From Planctomycetaceae bacterium (GTDB lineage Bacteria > Planctomycetota > Planctomycetia > Pirellulales > Pirellulaceae), in assembly GCA_002862205.1 (NCBI GenBank), contig PKCN01000020.1, positions 1-64,000 on the forward strand: DNA of 64,000 nucleotides, given 5' to 3'. The notes under the pieces were generated by a model, which was not told the DNA's origin, did not search any database, and worked only from the letters and a program-made list of their open reading frames with translations. Both the position numbers and the translations under genes were made by a program. Within the stretch, counting starts at the first letter, position 1. The number at the start of each line of letters is the position of its first letter. Below, piece after piece: positions 45,515 to 55,174 of this stretch.

Positions 45515-45913
45515 ATGTTTGGTATTTTCAACACAACAACGATTCCAGCGTTGGAGCAGACGTTAAGTTTTGCCCAGAAACGTCATGAACTACTTGCTGG
45601 AAATCTGGCGAACCTTGATACCCCAGGCTACCGGGCGAAAGATCTCGATGTTGGCGATTTTCAAAATGCACTTGCAGAGTCAATTGACACGCATCAGAAG
45701 GCGATCGATTCGGGGCAACCACTTACAAGGGATGACATTCGATCGGGTCCGCGAGACGCGATGGAGCAGGTAGTTTATCACGATCAGAGCGATGTATCAC
45801 TGGAACAACAGGTTTCAGAAGTGGCAAAGAACGAACACATGCATGCTTTGGCAATCACAACGATGCGAAGTCAGTTTGCTTTATTAAGAGCCGCAATCAC
45901 TGAACGTGCGTAG
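45515..45913 (+). CDS. flgB: flagellar basal-body rod protein FlgB
   Basis: 132 residues. Proximal rod subunit exported by the flagellar secretion system. The N-terminal motif LLAGNLANLDTPGYRAKDLDVGDFQ and the C-terminal helix EVAKNEHMHALAITTMRSQFALLRAAI are typical of FlgB. GGGGAG stands nine bases before the ATG. It precedes flgC by 67 bp, the normal order flgB-flgC-fliE. Confidence 0.93.
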   Translation: MFGIFNTTTIPALEQTLSFAQKRHELLAGNLANLDTPGYRAKDLDVGDFQNALAESIDTHQKAIDSGQPLTRDDIRSGPRDAMEQVVYHDQSDVSLEQQVSEVAKNEHMHALAITTMRSQFALLRAAITERA

Positions 45914-45980
45914 GGTTTTGAAATCTGGACGAGCGTGTCGGCTTGCCTGACATGTCGTGTAGGAACGAACAGGAAAGATC

Positions 45981-46400
45981 ATGTTACGAGCACTTGATAT
46001 AAGTACATCTGCCCTTGTGGCAGAACGAACTCGATTGAATGCGGTGGCAGGGAACATTGCGAATATCTCGACGCTCAAAAATGAAAAGGGTGAGGCAGAG
46101 CCTTATCGAGCACGAGAAGTCGTGTTTCAGGTAGATGATGAAATTTCCACGCAAGGTGCTTCGGGTGTGAAGGTGGAAGAGATTCGGTCGAGTGATGCCG
46201 AGCCGCTGTACCGTTACCAGCCCCAACATCCATTGGCAATCAAAGATGGCAAATGGAAGGGATATGTCGCCTACCCGAATATTGACCTTACGACACAGAT
46301 GGTAGATGCCCTCGAATCGACACGAGCCTACGAGGCAAATGTTGGTGTGATGGAGATTACAAAAAATCTGAGTCGCGAAACGTTGACAATCTTGGCTTAG
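45981..46400 (+). CDS. flgC: flagellar basal-body rod protein FlgC
   Basis: 139 residues. Rod subunit next to FlgB. The start MLRALDISTSALVAERTRLNAVAGNIANIST and the C-terminal YVAYPNIDLTTQMVDALESTRAYEANVGVMEITKNLSRETLTIL match FlgC closely. Follows flgB on the same message. Confidence 0.94.
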   Translation: MLRALDISTSALVAERTRLNAVAGNIANISTLKNEKGEAEPYRAREVVFQVDDEISTQGASGVKVEEIRSSDAEPLYRYQPQHPLAIKDGKWKGYVAYPNIDLTTQMVDALESTRAYEANVGVMEITKNLSRETLTILA

Positions 46401-46523
46401 TCGTGGAAAGCCTGCTGTGTGGGGCCCCTGCCCTGCTCCGCCTTGGTGCGTCGTACTGCGGCATGCAGTCAACCTTTAACACTTTGAAGAATGAATTTGG
46501 CACGGGCTAAATCGACCTGAATC

Positions 46524-46841
46524 ATGCGACCTATTAACGGAATCCAACCGCCACTTCGTCTCGAGCCACTCAACGGTGGTGCAGCTGCAAAATCGGGAAA
46601 GGTGGATTTTCAATCCGGGATCGATGAATTCGCCAAAGTGCTCACCAATGAAGTCAATGATGTCAATTCGATGCAGATTGATGCCAATGATATGGTTCAT
46701 TCACTGTTGACTGGCGGTGATGTTAATGAGGCTGAGGTGCTGACTGCGGTGCAGAAAGCGGATCTTGCGTTTCGCATGCTATTGCAGGTACGTAATAAGC
46801 TGGTTGAGGCGTATCGGGAAGTCCAGCAAATTCAAATCTGA
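46524..46841 (+). CDS. fliE: flagellar hook-basal body protein FliE
   Basis: 105 residues. It joins the MS ring to the rod. The C-terminal helix ADLAFRMLLQVRNKLVEAYREVQQIQI is the family hallmark, and the middle VNDVNSMQIDANDMVHSLLTGGDVNEAEVLTAVQK fits. It follows flgC and precedes fliF, the usual order. Confidence 0.93.
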   Translation: MRPINGIQPPLRLEPLNGGAAAKSGKVDFQSGIDEFAKVLTNEVNDVNSMQIDANDMVHSLLTGGDVNEAEVLTAVQKADLAFRMLLQVRNKLVEAYREVQQIQI

Positions 46842-46921
46842 CTCCATCGCTCTTTGCTTCTCAATGAATTTGACCACTTGAGCATCCAATTCACTTCCAT
46901 TGCGGCACCATCTGAACATTC

Positions 46922-48553
46922 ATGAATTTTCTGAGACAATCAACTGATCAGGCGCGGCAGGTGTTTTTATCAATGCCGATGCAGTCGCGCGTTATAGCGG
47001 CGATGTTGGTCGCAGTGATCGCGATTGGTCTGGCATTTCTGGTTCGTGGTTCTGATACAAAATCCACGGAGTACCTGTTTGGTGGTCGCTCAATGGGCGA
47101 GCAGGAGATGGATTCCATCGAGGTCGCCTTGAGTGCAGCGGGTTTGAATGAATGGGAACGGGAAGGACGTCGGATCAAGGTCCCCAAGGAGTCCAAGTCT
47201 GCTTATTTGGCTGCGTTGGGAGATGCGACCAGTTTGCCGATCGCCTTGAGGACAGAGGTCGATCAGGCCATCAAGTCGAGCAGCCCTTTTGACTCTTCTG
47301 ATTTGAGGCACGCGCGTGAGATGCATGCCAAGGAGAAGGATCTCGGGAATAAAATCTCCGCCTTTCCAGATGTCCGCTGGGCCAGTGTCGAATACGATCG
47401 TGGGGAACGTATTGGGTTGTCACGCGTCGTAGCACAATCCGCAAGCGTGATGGTGCAACCAGAAGGCGGTCGTGCCCTGTCACGTCAACGGATCATTGCA
47501 ATTCAGGAATTGATACGTGGTTCCTACGCTAGCATGGCGACCGATGATGTTGTTGTTATTGATACCAATAGTACGACAGTCAGCGTGGGTGTTGAAGACG
47601 AAGATCCGCTGCTCACGAAGCAACGTGAGGCTGAAAAGCACATTGAGTACAAACTGCGGAAACTACTGGTCGAATATCCAGCCCAGATTGCAGTTTTTGC
47701 CGAGATTGATCCGACGATGGACTCTGAATTGGCATCGTTGAAATTCGATCCAGAGCCGACCAATCTGAGGAACAGCTCCAAGAAAATTGAAACCACACGG
47801 AATCAACAAGTCGCAAGTGGTGTCCCCGGTGCGGATCCCAATGCAATTGGTAATCGAGCCCAAAGCATTGGCAAAGAAATGGAAGTCCTGAACACGACTG
47901 AGGATGAACGGGACACCAGCGGAGTGGCGGGGCAACAGTTTGAGAGTTCAAAGTTAGCGGATTTGCAGGTCAAGACGATTCGGGTTTCGATCATGTTGCC
48001 AACCAGCTACTACGAACAACTCAACCAAAAGAATGTTCAAACAAGTGATCCGACAAAAAAGAAAGAGGACATTGTGCTTGATGATGCGACCTTGGAGAGT
48101 TTGCGAGTCAAGACAGAGAAAAAGATTCAGGAAATCGTCAGTCCTCTATTACCTCAGGTTGCAGCCGGAGCTGATCCTGTTTCGCTGGTGACGGTGCGCG
48201 ACGCTCCTAATTTGCAGGTTGCTGCGACAACAGAAGAGCTGGCAACCAGCCAGACTTTGACGTGGTTGGCTGACTCCTGGCAAACATTGGCGCTGATATT
48301 TTTGGGACTCGTTGCCCTGCTCGTCGCTCGTTCAGCGGCGAAATCCACGGGGAATGCCACACCACCGGATTTTCAAGAGGGTTTCGGCCTGGAAATGCCA
48401 CGGCCGCCCCAGTCCGAGCAGGAACTGGAGGAAGAGTCAGAGCGGATGACAATCACCGGTGGATCTCTCAAAGACGAATTACTGCATCTGGTTGAGGACA
48501 ATCCTGAGGTTGCAGCGAATGTGATTCGCGGGTGGGTTGGGGACGCCGCCTGA
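46922..48553 (+). CDS. fliF: flagellar MS-ring protein FliF
   Basis: 543 residues. MS-ring protein in the inner membrane. Two membrane segments at about 22-41 (VIAAMLVAVIAIGLAFLV) and 456-475 (TLALIFLGLVALLVARSA) flank the periplasmic ring-building domains, with the expected KEKDLGNKISAFPDVRWASVEYD. The C-terminal cytosolic tail SLKDELLHLVEDNPEVAANVIRGWVGDAA is the FliG-binding helix. Size and layout are normal. Confidence 0.95.
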   Translation: MNFLRQSTDQARQVFLSMPMQSRVIAAMLVAVIAIGLAFLVRGSDTKSTEYLFGGRSMGEQEMDSIEVALSAAGLNEWEREGRRIKVPKESKSAYLAALGDATSLPIALRTEVDQAIKSSSPFDSSDLRHAREMHAKEKDLGNKISAFPDVRWASVEYDRGERIGLSRVVAQSASVMVQPEGGRALSRQRIIAIQELIRGSYASMATDDVVVIDTNSTTVSVGVEDEDPLLTKQREAEKHIEYKLRKLLVEYPAQIAVFAEIDPTMDSELASLKFDPEPTNLRNSSKKIETTRNQQVASGVPGADPNAIGNRAQSIGKEMEVLNTTEDERDTSGVAGQQFESSKLADLQVKTIRVSIMLPTSYYEQLNQKNVQTSDPTKKKEDIVLDDATLESLRVKTEKKIQEIVSPLLPQVAAGADPVSLVTVRDAPNLQVAATTEELATSQTLTWLADSWQTLALIFLGLVALLVARSAAKSTGNATPPDFQEGFGLEMPRPPQSEQELEEESERMTITGGSLKDELLHLVEDNPEVAANVIRGWVGDAA

Positions 48554-48576
48554 TCCGTGGCGGCACGGGTGAAATC

Positions 48577-48590
48577 GGTCCCATGGGACC
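48577..48590. repeat. 14-bp perfect palindrome after fliF
   Basis: GGTCCCATGGGACC reads the same on both strands and lies 24 bases after the fliF stop codon, in the 240-bp gap before fliG. It may be a dimeric protein-binding site or a chance palindrome; no T tract or hairpin loop. Confidence 0.4.
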
Positions 48591-48793
48591 TCCCTCCTGA
48601 ATCTGGTTGATCAGGGTGTAAGAAATGCTCGGGATTTTCCTTCGTTGCATGCAGAAAACTGCAGTGAACTGATTTCCTCTTCCCATGTAAGCTCAAGTTC
48701 GACTACAAGAGTGACACTGAGGGCTGATGGCAAAGGATTGCTGGCCTTTGGGGAACGATTTAGATTTTGCATGGCACGAGGGAGCGGCCCCAA

Positions 48794-50128
48794 ATGGCAA
48801 ACGGATGGGACTCAGGATTAGAGCGCGAAGCGATGTTGCGTCGCGTTGCAATCGTACTGAGTAACCTGCCTGCGCCGGTTGCTGCTAATCTGCTTGGCGA
48901 GATCGATGCTGACACCAAGGTGGCTGTGCGACGCACAATGAGGTCACTGACAGATGTCGATCCACTCGAGCAGAAACGCGCTCTCCATGCTTTTAAAGTC
49001 TCCGTTCAGAAACCTGAGGCTTCACCTGATAAGTTTCAGGCATCCAGCGATCGCAAGCCAGCTTCGCCAGCTGCAGAGCAGACGAAAGCACCAGGCAATG
49101 CTGGTTCGCGAGCCGTAAGGTCAAGTCCTGGCAACTCCGGGACAACTACTGTCGCCGATGCAGCCACTCAAGTGACGGATGATGAACATCCGTTGGCGTT
49201 TCTTGAACAGGTTGATGAGCAGGTCCTGGTTGACTTGTTGAAGATGGAGCGTCCACAGATCGTTGCCACTGTATTGGCATCGATCAGACCGGAACATGCA
49301 GCTCGTGTGCTTGCGAAGCATGGCAGCGGGTTGGAAGACATGCTCGGGCGAATAGGAAAGATCGAAGCAATTCCCTCGGCTTCGCTTGCAGAGCTGGCAG
49401 ATCATTTTCGAAAATCGCTCGGCAAGCGGATCGTTGGTGCCAGTGATACATTGGGACGCCGAGCCTTGGATGCCATTCTGGCTGCGATGCCTGGGGAGCA
49501 AGATCAACACACTACTCTGCACCCTGAAAACAATCTGCACCCTGAAAACAATCGGCAGGCTGCTGCTAGAGCTCATTCATCCGAAGACAAAACACTTGAC
49601 GAGTACCCCCAACGGCAGTCTGGTTTTCCATCTGCGGTAGCCGCAGCGGAAAATTTGAGTTCCAGACTGCGCATTGCTGAAGGAACTTCGCCACCGCACA
49701 GAGGCAATGCATCGCCCGACGCTGAGTTCGGGCATCGACACGGTAATGAAGCATCCCTGGTTTCTCGACATGCTGCGACGGATGCCGTTGTTTCGACACC
49801 GCCTGAATCTGCTAATCCAGTTGAGAATCCAGTACGGTTCCCGTCCACAGACTCGATTCATCAGCACCTGCTGGAGCTGTCACCGCAGCATCTTTGTGAA
49901 ACGCTTGGCAAGGTCCAAGCCAGAGTCGCAATGTTAGCCCTTTGTGGCCTTCCCAATCCGGTCACCTCGGCGGTGCTGGCGCTGCTTCCCAAGGCAGAAT
50001 CACGGAAGGTGCGTGAAGCGATGAATTCGCTTGGTGCATTGCAATTGCGGGAGATTGATGAGGCGAAAGAAACTGTTGCCCACGCGTCGCTTGAAGTGGT
50101 CGACGCACCGATTCCCAATGCTGCCTGA
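48794..50128 (+). CDS. fliG: flagellar motor switch protein FliG, divergent
   Basis: 444 residues, longer than the usual 330-350. An N-terminal domain (about 1-70) binds FliF. A low-complexity linker (70-130) leads to a FliG middle domain (about 130-215) with HPLAFLEQVDEQVLVDLLKMERPQIVATVLASIRPEHAARVLA, the ERPQ in place of the classic EHPQ. A second, 130-residue disordered linker with a duplicated LHPENN follows, and then a C-terminal FliG-like domain (about 355-430; LCETLGKVQARVAMLALCGLPNPVTSAVLALLPKAESRKVREAMNSLGALQLREIDEAK). The charged torque-generating residues are not recognisable. Start from GAGGGAG upstream. Order fliF-fliG-fliH is standard. Confidence 0.8.
   Translation: MANGWDSGLEREAMLRRVAIVLSNLPAPVAANLLGEIDADTKVAVRRTMRSLTDVDPLEQKRALHAFKVSVQKPEASPDKFQASSDRKPASPAAEQTKAPGNAGSRAVRSSPGNSGTTTVADAATQVTDDEHPLAFLEQVDEQVLVDLLKMERPQIVATVLASIRPEHAARVLAKHGSGLEDMLGRIGKIEAIPSASLAELADHFRKSLGKRIVGASDTLGRRALDAILAAMPGEQDQHTTLHPENNLHPENNRQAAARAHSSEDKTLDEYPQRQSGFPSAVAAAENLSSRLRIAEGTSPPHRGNASPDAEFGHRHGNEASLVSRHAATDAVVSTPPESANPVENPVRFPSTDSIHQHLLELSPQHLCETLGKVQARVAMLALCGLPNPVTSAVLALLPKAESRKVREAMNSLGALQLREIDEAKETVAHASLEVVDAPIPNAA
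49517..49552 (+). repeat. 18-bp in-frame tandem duplication in fliG
   Basis: CTGCACCCTGAAAACAAT occurs twice in succession within fliG and encodes LHPENN twice. It keeps the frame and falls in the disordered linker between the middle and C-terminal domains. Confidence 0.9.
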
Positions 50129-50143
50129 ATAGAGGTGTGATTC

Positions 50144-50830
50144 ATGGCCACCGTCTTGAAATCAGGCGATCGCGACAAGCAGCAAACGGCTGCTCAAAAG
50201 ACATCAGCCATCGCGGGATTCAATCTGAGCGATCTTGCTGATGAGGGACGTGCGCGTCTGGATCAATGTCGCTTGCAGGTGCAGGAAATGCTGGCGAAAG
50301 CCGAACGCGATGTGCAAGCCATTCACAAAGCTGCTCATGAACGCGGATATCAGCAAGGCCTCGAGCAGGCCGCTACCGATTCAGAGAAGAAGCTTCAGGT
50401 TAAAGCTGAGCAGCAAGCAAAATCCAGTACGCAGGTCATGCAACAGGCAGTCAAGCAGATCCATGACACTTATTCCCAATGGATGACGCACTACGGAGAC
50501 GTACTCACGCAAACCTCATTGGCTGCTGCTGAAAAAATTGTTCAACGGAAACTCGAGGTTGAGCCGGAATTGATGGTCACGTGGGCAAAAGAAGCATTGC
50601 ACAGCACACGGACAGCTTCGAGTTTGACGCTCGTGTTGCATCCAGAAACGCTTGCTCGAGCTGGAACAGCATTTGAAACGATGGTTTTGGCACCCGGATT
50701 GCCCGAGAAGACCCACATCGAAACAGACGAAACCCTGGCTCGAGATGAAGTAGTTGTTCGTCAGAATGGCGGTGAAATTCAAGCCGGCCTGACTGCGCAA
50801 CTACAACGACTCAAGGAGTTGTTGCAGTGA
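50144..50830 (+). CDS. fliH: flagellar export regulator FliH
   Basis: 228 residues. FliH controls the FliI ATPase. A long helical N half with QEMLAKAERDVQAIHKAAHERGYQQGLEQA is followed by the FliH/V-ATPase E-type domain (YGDVLTQTSLAAAEKIVQRKLEVEPELM, LVLHPETL, GEIQAGLTAQLQRLKELL). The stop overlaps the fliI start by one base. Confidence 0.88.
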   Translation: MATVLKSGDRDKQQTAAQKTSAIAGFNLSDLADEGRARLDQCRLQVQEMLAKAERDVQAIHKAAHERGYQQGLEQAATDSEKKLQVKAEQQAKSSTQVMQQAVKQIHDTYSQWMTHYGDVLTQTSLAAAEKIVQRKLEVEPELMVTWAKEALHSTRTASSLTLVLHPETLARAGTAFETMVLAPGLPEKTHIETDETLARDEVVVRQNGGEIQAGLTAQLQRLKELLQ

Positions 50831-52272
50831 TGGACAAAGCAACGAAAGTATTTGAGTTTTCAACTCCAAGCTTGCCTGATCCCAAGGTGACCAAGGCATT
50901 GATTGAACAAGCTGTTGCACACCAGGTACGAGGGCGCGTCTCAGCTGTTGCGGGTGAGTCTGTCGAAATCGAAGGCATGACAGCACCGATTGGGGCAATC
51001 TGCGAACTGCAGTCACAGGATGGAGCGATTTCGCGTTCACGTGTGATTGGATTCCGTGGTGTGCGTCCCATTCTTGCTCCATTGGAACGACTCAATGCAC
51101 TCTCAGCTGGTGACTCGGTTCGACTGGTTGATACCACATTGAAGTTGCGGGTAGGTCCTGATCTTTGTGGTCGTGTCATTGATGCTTTTGGACAGCCCGT
51201 CGATGGTAAACCTCTGCCAAATGATTTGATGATCGTTGATGCAGAACGTGAACCGCCTGAATCTCTGGCACGTCCCTCAATCGATACCCCCTTGCAAACT
51301 GGAATTCGAGCAATTGACACGATGTTGACCTGCGGCCAAGGTCAGCGATTGGGTATCTTCGCTGGCTCCGGAGTCGGAAAGAGCACTTTGTTGGGAATGC
51401 TGGCACGCGGTTCCAACGCCGACCGGATCGTGATTGGGATGGTAGGTGAACGTGGCAGAGAGGTACAGGAATTTCTCGATCGAGCTCTCGGTGAAAGTGG
51501 CTTTGCGAGAAGTGTTGTTGTGGTGGCCACCAGTGACCGACCAGCGGCACAACGCGTGTCCGCAGCATGGACGGCTACCGCCGTCGCCGAAGCGTTCCGT
51601 GATCAGGGCGAGAACGTGCTGTTGTTACTTGATTCTGTGACACGATTCGCAATGGCACAACGCGAACTGGGCTTGGCTGCTGGTGAACCACCCACCACAC
51701 GCGGTTATCCGCCCAGTGTTTTTAATCTATTGCCAAGGCTCGTCGAACGGGCTGGACGGACCGAACGAGGCTCTATCACCGCCTTTTATACGGTGCTGGT
51801 CGAGGGAGATGATCACAATGAACCCATCGCCGATGCGCTTCGAGGATTACTCGACGGGCACCTCGTGCTCAGTCGAGATCTGGCGGCCAGTGCACATTGG
51901 CCCCCGATCGATGTTCTCCATAGTCTGAGTCGTTTGCAGCCGCATCTCGTCTCTCGCGAGGCTTTGCAGGCCACCGCTATCGCTCGCCAGCACCTCAGTG
52001 AGTACCAACGGCATGCGGATCTGATCTCCATCGGCGCTTACCGCCATGGTAGTGATCCCAAAGTTGATGCGGCGATTGCCATGCGAGATCCGCTCAATCT
52101 GTTCTTGCGGCAAGAGGCGACCCAAATCACGAAACTCGAAGATTCCAACCGGATGCTGGCACAGATTGTCACCACACAACCCGTAAATCCTCAGGCAAAT
52201 GTCGACGTTTCAGCGCAAAGTGCTCCCGCAGATAGTATGGTTGAGGAGAGTCCGGGGGTCGTGACGAGCTGA
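50830..52272 (+). CDS. fliI: flagellar export ATPase FliI
   Basis: 480 residues. ATPase that drives protein export, related to the F1 beta subunit. Walker A is GSGVGKST (179-186), followed by MVGERGREVQEFLDRALGESGFARSVVVVATSD and LLLLDSVTRFAMAQRELGLAAGEPPTTRGYPPSVF, and YRHGSDPKVDAAI near the C terminus. All key catalytic segments are intact. Start ATG 50830 inside TGATG with fliH; a GTG just before is possible. Confidence 0.96.
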   Translation: MDKATKVFEFSTPSLPDPKVTKALIEQAVAHQVRGRVSAVAGESVEIEGMTAPIGAICELQSQDGAISRSRVIGFRGVRPILAPLERLNALSAGDSVRLVDTTLKLRVGPDLCGRVIDAFGQPVDGKPLPNDLMIVDAEREPPESLARPSIDTPLQTGIRAIDTMLTCGQGQRLGIFAGSGVGKSTLLGMLARGSNADRIVIGMVGERGREVQEFLDRALGESGFARSVVVVATSDRPAAQRVSAAWTATAVAEAFRDQGENVLLLLDSVTRFAMAQRELGLAAGEPPTTRGYPPSVFNLLPRLVERAGRTERGSITAFYTVLVEGDDHNEPIADALRGLLDGHLVLSRDLAASAHWPPIDVLHSLSRLQPHLVSREALQATAIARQHLSEYQRHADLISIGAYRHGSDPKVDAAIAMRDPLNLFLRQEATQITKLEDSNRMLAQIVTTQPVNPQANVDVSAQSAPADSMVEESPGVVTS

Positions 52273-52315
52273 TTTTTTCATGCGTTTCACCGATTCATGA
52301 CCGTGAGGATCTATC

Positions 52316-52762
52316 TTGCCTGCCGAATTTCGATTTAAAGCGCTGCTCGATCTGCGACGTCAGCAACGCGATGAGGCGGGGGCGGCTTTGGGACAGGCCA
52401 ATGAGGCCATCGACAAAGTGAATGCGCAAATTGACCAAATCAAGACTGAACGTGTTGCTCTACGCAATACCGATGATGTCAGGCGGCAAGGCGATGTTTC
52501 CGTCGATGCGTTGTTGGCACACGGACGTTATGACTTGCAGTTGCAGGCAGATGTCGGGGCCTTGCAGGCCACCATTGCTGAGTTGACCGCCGAGATGGAA
52601 AAACGGCGAGCCACCTTGGTCGAGGCAGAAGCTGAACTCAAACGCTTTGAAAAATTGAAAGAAAACGATGAAGCCGAATTTCGGGCTTTGCAATCCAAAC
52701 GAGACAACGCAGAGGCCGACGAAGTGTCAACACGCCGGTATACCCTCCAGCGACAACGGTAA
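52316..52762 (+). CDS. fliJ: flagellar export protein FliJ
   Basis: 148 residues of a single antiparallel coiled coil, typical of the FliJ general chaperone (FRFKALLDLRRQQRDEAGAALGQANEAIDKVNAQIDQIKTER). The start is TTG at 52316, after GAGGA by seven bases. It follows fliI and precedes the MotE-like gene by six bases. Confidence 0.85.
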   Translation: MPAEFRFKALLDLRRQQRDEAGAALGQANEAIDKVNAQIDQIKTERVALRNTDDVRRQGDVSVDALLAHGRYDLQLQADVGALQATIAELTAEMEKRRATLVEAEAELKRFEKLKENDEAEFRALQSKRDNAEADEVSTRRYTLQRQR

Positions 52763-52768
52763 CAGATC

Positions 52769-53425
52769 ATGATTTCAAATCTTCTTCGAGGACTGACCGC
52801 CTTTTGCGTGGCAACCGTTCTGACCCAAGTTATTCTGCTGAGTTACTTCCTGATTCAGGGAACACTCAATCGTAATTCTGCGATCCAGTTGGTTGCATTG
52901 GTCAACGGGATCGATGTCTCTGGAAATCGTTTGCAGGAATTCCTGCGAAAAAGTAAAGACGTCGAACAGCCAAGTTTTGACGAAATTCTTGACCAGCGAA
53001 AAATGAAGAGCTTGGACATGGACATTCGACTGAGAAGTCAGCAAGAGTTTCGAGACGAGCTTAGCATCATGCTGGCGGAGTTGCGGGATGATCAGGATCG
53101 CTTTAGCGATCGCTTGCTAGCATTTCGAACTGAGCTCAAAGAACTCAACGAAGAAGCTCAGGAAAATGGACTCCAGGAAGTGCAACGCACTCTTCAATCA
53201 CTGGATCCAGAGCAGGCCAAAGAGCAATTGCTGATAATGTATGACGATAAAAGAATTGATGACGTTGTCACAATCCTTCAAGCCATGTCGACAGATGCAC
53301 GAAAAGACATATTGGCAGAGTTCACAACGCCGGCAGATATAGACATCCTTGCGGATGTACTGCGGCGTATCAGTGAAGGCATGCCAGTTTCATCATTGAT
53401 CAAAGAAACGAACGATAAACTGTAG
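52769..53425 (+). CDS. MotE-like membrane protein with MgtE-N-type C-terminal domain
   Basis: 218 residues. One membrane helix (about 8-28), then a long coiled coil (about 70-130: ELSIMLAELRDDQDRFSDRLLAFRTELKELNEEA) and a C-terminal helical domain AKEQLLIMYDDKRIDDVVTILQAMSTDARKDILAEFTTPADIDILADVLRRI, the kind called MgtE intracellular N domain. This plan matches MotE, which chaperones the MotC stator in some bacteria. It lies between fliJ and fliK. No motA or motB is in the window. Confidence 0.7.
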   Translation: MISNLLRGLTAFCVATVLTQVILLSYFLIQGTLNRNSAIQLVALVNGIDVSGNRLQEFLRKSKDVEQPSFDEILDQRKMKSLDMDIRLRSQQEFRDELSIMLAELRDDQDRFSDRLLAFRTELKELNEEAQENGLQEVQRTLQSLDPEQAKEQLLIMYDDKRIDDVVTILQAMSTDARKDILAEFTTPADIDILADVLRRISEGMPVSSLIKETNDKL

Positions 53426-53506
53426 GCTTCGGTTGGCTAGCATGGCATGATCATGCTGCGTTTCCCTGAAGTACACGGCATCGGACGTTACTGGGGGGAG
53501 CCAGAG

Positions 53507-55054
53507 ATGAGTGATTTGGAATCGGTCCGTCATGCGCGTGACGCGACCATTACCGAAGTTGCCGGAGGAAAACTGCGTTCGCTTGGGCGGAGTGTCGGCC
53601 AACAGACGCCCAACGAGGGCCTGTTGGACGCATTTGCTGAAGTGTTTGCCCGTATGTCTGCGGCAAAGATGGCTGAGCCCAGCCATGAACAGCCCGATTT
53701 GCCCGAAGATTCAATTCAGGCCTCTGACGAGGCTGATCAGGATTCGGAAGGCGACTCGCGGAGTGACGAGAACCGCACGCACTGTATCGCCCTGAAACAG
53801 GATGATGGAACAGCCGAGGAGGTTGCGCCTGCGTCGACATCCGTTGCAGAAATTGCTGCATTCAAGGAGATTGAGCCTCAGCAGGTTCAGGAAGCAGAAC
53901 CATTGGAGACAGCTGAGCCGGAAATGATTTTGGCAGCGGCCCTTGATGCCGACCTTCCGGATGCGGAAGTCACGGCTGAGGAAGTCATCGAACAGGAAGT
54001 GCGTCAGGTTTTGCCTCGTGAGAATGCTGAAGACGGCTGGGGGAGGCGACGCAAAACGAAGCCAACAAGTGAGGCCAAGCCGGCCGAGGTGAAGCCGCTT
54101 GAAGATGCTCCCCTTCGCGATGTGACGAGGCCGGAAGATTCTGAGGCCCAATTGGGTTCCACCGAGCTGGAAGACGAGTCAGAACAGCTACTTGAGGATT
54201 CGGGTGGTCCGAAACGGCGGGCCGGCAGAAATCGGCATCGCAATGGTCGTGATCTTGAGCAAAACCAGACACCGGTTTCTCAGAGTGGTCAGCGGAACTC
54301 AGCTGTAAAAGCTGATTTGCCAATAAATCCAGAGGTTTTGGAAGCAGCTGGAATCACGGAGCGGACTTCGCATAGCGGTCAGCAGCCCACCCCTACGGCT
54401 GTCAATCGTTCTGCACAGGCAGCCGTTGCTAGTTCGGTTGCCTCGACTGGTATTTCGAGTGCATCGCGATCTGCAGCAACGGTGGGCGGCGGAGCCCGCG
54501 AAGCCGCGTTCAATCCCTCGCTTGATGTAGCGACCAAGGCCGTCGACCGGCCGGTATCAGGGTCACGTACGAAAAAGGCAGAAACTACCGATACCTTGGC
54601 GAGAGTCAAGCTGATTCAACGTGTCAGCAAAGCATTTCAACATCTCGGTCCAGAGGGCGGAGTGATACGTCTGCGATTGGCTCCTGCTGAAATGGGATCG
54701 GTACGCGTGGAAATGCGAATCCAGCAACGCACAGTCGCAGCACGAGTTATTGCAGAGACCGAAGCAGCCAGTGCCGCTCTTCGCGAGCATCTTCCTGATT
54801 TGCGTGCCAAGCTGGAATCGTTTGGCATGCAAGTGGAACAACTTGAAATTGAGACAGAAAGTCTCGATCAGGAGAGGGGCTCTCATTTTGAGGACCCTGG
54901 TTCACGTGATGAAAAATGGCAGGAACCACAGCGTGGACAGCAACGTGAAAGTTTTAAACAGATCCAGACCCCGAGTGCTGCTGATGTTTCACAACATGTT
55001 TCACTTGGGGGCACTGCTGCGGCCCTGACGGAAGGGATTGATGTGCGTCTGTGA
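53507..55054 (+). CDS. fliK: flagellar hook-length control protein FliK
   Basis: 515 residues. The first 370 are an acidic, disordered ruler of the FliK kind (Glu/Ala/Ser-rich). The C-terminal domain has HLGPEGGVIRLRLAPAEMGSVRVEMRIQQRTVAARVIAETEAASAALREHLPDLRAKLESFGMQVEQLEIETE in FliK order, including the LxPxxxGxV core and LRxxL. GGGGGGAG lies six bases before ATG 53507. It ends the export switch of hook length, in line with flgD and flgE next. Confidence 0.88.
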   Translation: MSDLESVRHARDATITEVAGGKLRSLGRSVGQQTPNEGLLDAFAEVFARMSAAKMAEPSHEQPDLPEDSIQASDEADQDSEGDSRSDENRTHCIALKQDDGTAEEVAPASTSVAEIAAFKEIEPQQVQEAEPLETAEPEMILAAALDADLPDAEVTAEEVIEQEVRQVLPRENAEDGWGRRRKTKPTSEAKPAEVKPLEDAPLRDVTRPEDSEAQLGSTELEDESEQLLEDSGGPKRRAGRNRHRNGRDLEQNQTPVSQSGQRNSAVKADLPINPEVLEAAGITERTSHSGQQPTPTAVNRSAQAAVASSVASTGISSASRSAATVGGGAREAAFNPSLDVATKAVDRPVSGSRTKKAETTDTLARVKLIQRVSKAFQHLGPEGGVIRLRLAPAEMGSVRVEMRIQQRTVAARVIAETEAASAALREHLPDLRAKLESFGMQVEQLEIETESLDQERGSHFEDPGSRDEKWQEPQRGQQRESFKQIQTPSAADVSQHVSLGGTAAALTEGIDVRL

Positions 55055-55174
55055 TGCAGTCTCAGCAAAGCAAGGTGATTGCTCTCGCGTTCGGTGGTTC
55101 TCACGTCGTACAAGAGAAGCGTCAGAGGTGTCTTGAGGCATCGCGATGGAATGCTGCGATCTTGGGAGAGAATC

